Below, in pieces: positions 28,000 through 28,985 of a DNA stretch of 28,985 nt; position 1 is the first letter of the stretch; the number at the start of each line of letters is the position of its first letter. Origin of the DNA: Larix sibirica (Eukaryota; Streptophyta; Pinopsida; Pinales; Pinaceae); NCBI GenBank assembly GCA_004151065.3, contig NWUY0300000687.1, positions 65,893 through 94,877 of the forward strand, in the 5' to 3' direction. The translations under genes and the position numbers were made by a program. The notes below the pieces were generated by a model. That model saw only the letters and a list, made by a program, of their open reading frames with translations, made no database searches and was not told the DNA's origin.

Positions 28000-28790
28000 C
28001 CAATCAAGTGCATGACATCTAAATCACTGCCTTTTATCGTCCTGTACATCGGTTGGAATAATTATTTTGTTAGGGGGGTATACTTTGAGCTTGGTTTTTC
28101 ATAGTGGAACCAAGGAGCTCATGGGTCAACATTTTTTCTTCAATGACTTTGGCGTTTAGTTGTGCTTGCTCCTTGATATCTATCAGTTTGAGTTCATTTC
28201 TTATGTTTTCATTTAATCACGATATGGAAATTTGTAGGAGATGATCATTTGATCAATCACGCACATGAGCATCTAGCACATGTAAATCATTAAAAAGTTT
28301 GCCTAATGAGCCCGACTCCTATATTTGAGTGAGTTTGGAGAAGAATTCATTTTCTTCAATGTTTTGAAATATCTTGAATTTTTTTTTTTTTAATGTATCC
28401 TAGTCTCTTGATTGGGATTTTGAGTTCCACTACAAGAACTGACCACACATTGGTTTATCTAGGTGAAATGATGCGAAATTAATTTTATCTTCATCATGTT
28501 GCATTTGATGCAACTCAAAATAGTGTTTGAGTCTATGTATGCACCTTGTTCTTTTCCTATCATATTCTCCATCAAATCTTGGTACATCAATTTTTACCCT
28601 GTGCATAAATTCATTAAAGGGCACAAAATTGGATTAATGTTTTGATGGCACAAAAGCAAACTGGGAATTGGGTGACATGTTCTTATGTTAGATGACATAT
28701 TTCTTGAGGCACCTAAGGAATTCTTGGAATTTTTTGAATCATGATGTTTTACTTTAGTTATCTTGATTAGATACCTCAGTGTTTTTTGGC
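28000..28790 (-). pseudogene. gag: gag of element C
   Basis: The minus-strand frame 28624-28430 gives VKIDVPRFDGEYD, HRLKHYFELHQMQHDEDKINFASFHLD, the capsid start common in plant chromoviruses. After a stop the capsid continues with GSLGKLFNDLHVLDAHVRD, DHLLQISIS, ELKLIDIKEQAQLNAKVIEEKM. An upstream extension with MSPNSQFAFVP reaches about 28690. No intact zinc knuckle could be recognised. Confidence 0.8.
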
Positions 28791-28842
28791 AGCCCTACCA
28801 AAACTCAAATCATAAATATATTCTCTTAAAATTCCTACTGTG

Positions 28843-28985
28843 CCAGGGGAGGCAGGTGCGGGGGGGATTATTTTTGATCCCGGAGGAAGAAAAGTTGCTG
28901 ACTTTTCCTAGGGATTAGGCACAAGAACTATCAATGAAGCAGAATGGTTGGCGATGCATCATTCACTTGAGTTAGCCTCCTCCCT
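28843..28985 (+). pseudogene. RNase H fragment of a second LINE (runs off the window)
   Basis: The plus-strand frame reads PGEAGAGGIIFDPGGRKVADFS, a TAG (in place of the usual Trp), GLGTRTINEAEWLAMHHSLELASS. This is the first half of the RNase H of plant LINE ORF2, closely resembling the one at 16302-16946 but with the catalytic Glu present. The first catalytic Asp lies upstream and is not seen, so the fragment begins within the domain, next to element C on the other strand. The frame continues beyond the window edge. Confidence 0.85.

Larger units (their letters stand above)
26170..28790 (-). mobile_element. Ty3/gypsy retrotransposon, element C (minus strand, partial)
   Basis: On the minus strand, gag (about 28790-28000), protease (27790-27470), RT (about 27150-26440) and the start of RNase H (26400-26170) follow in gypsy order. 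The motifs (RFDGE, SHNFID, HPYLHKF, LKLLKENQFY) differ from A and B, so this is another lineage. Integrase and both LTRs are missing. All genes are broken. Confidence 0.88.

Noticed and set aside
1-28985. CRISPR array, operon, phage or bacterial defence system
   Set aside because: No regular spacer-repeat pattern, ribosome-binding sites or compact gene order; all recognised content is plant retroelement sequence.

Overview
The window is plant nuclear DNA made almost entirely of decayed retrotransposons. The evidence is a Ty3/gypsy pair with an initiator-Met tRNA primer-binding site, an L1-type LINE whose ORF2 carries a C-terminal RNase H (typical of plant LINEs), and excess TAG stops where a sister copy keeps CAG, as expected from decay of CHG-methylated cytosine. 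The heavy decay suits a large genome that purges repeats slowly, possibly a gymnosperm, but the species cannot be named. No intact host gene, rRNA, tRNA or CRISPR array was recognised.

Layout: 1-4319 is mostly unrecognised, with a repeat-built ORF (204-677), a 29-bp minisatellite (1572-1670) and degenerate repeats at 3431-4230. At 4320-11587 (+) lies Ty3/gypsy element A: LTR end, primer-binding site, gag, protease, reverse transcriptase (RT), RNase H, integrase and a chromodomain-like tail. It contains an apparently identical 1.28-kb duplication flanking an NN, and a 109-N gap. Next come a 20-bp minisatellite (11571-11690) and copies of a roughly 300-bp repeat (12041-14690). A LINE on the minus strand occupies about 14771-20719: ORF1 tail, ORF2 with endonuclease, RT, zinc-binding domain and RNase H, then an unrecognised ORF pair that fits a two-exon, 250-residue gene model. 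After a single N at 20720, gypsy element B (+, same family as A) runs to about 23405, where it is truncated. 23406-26170 holds nothing recognised. Element C, a gypsy copy of another lineage on the minus strand, covers about 26170-28790. The right edge (28843-28985, +) is an RNase H fragment of a second LINE.

All the retroelement coding regions are pseudogenes, with stops, frameshifts and lost catalytic residues. The least explained piece is the spliced-looking ORF at 15265-16159. Several junctions (193, 8830-8831, 11208-11316, 20720) carry Ns and look like contig joins, so adjacency across them is not proven.
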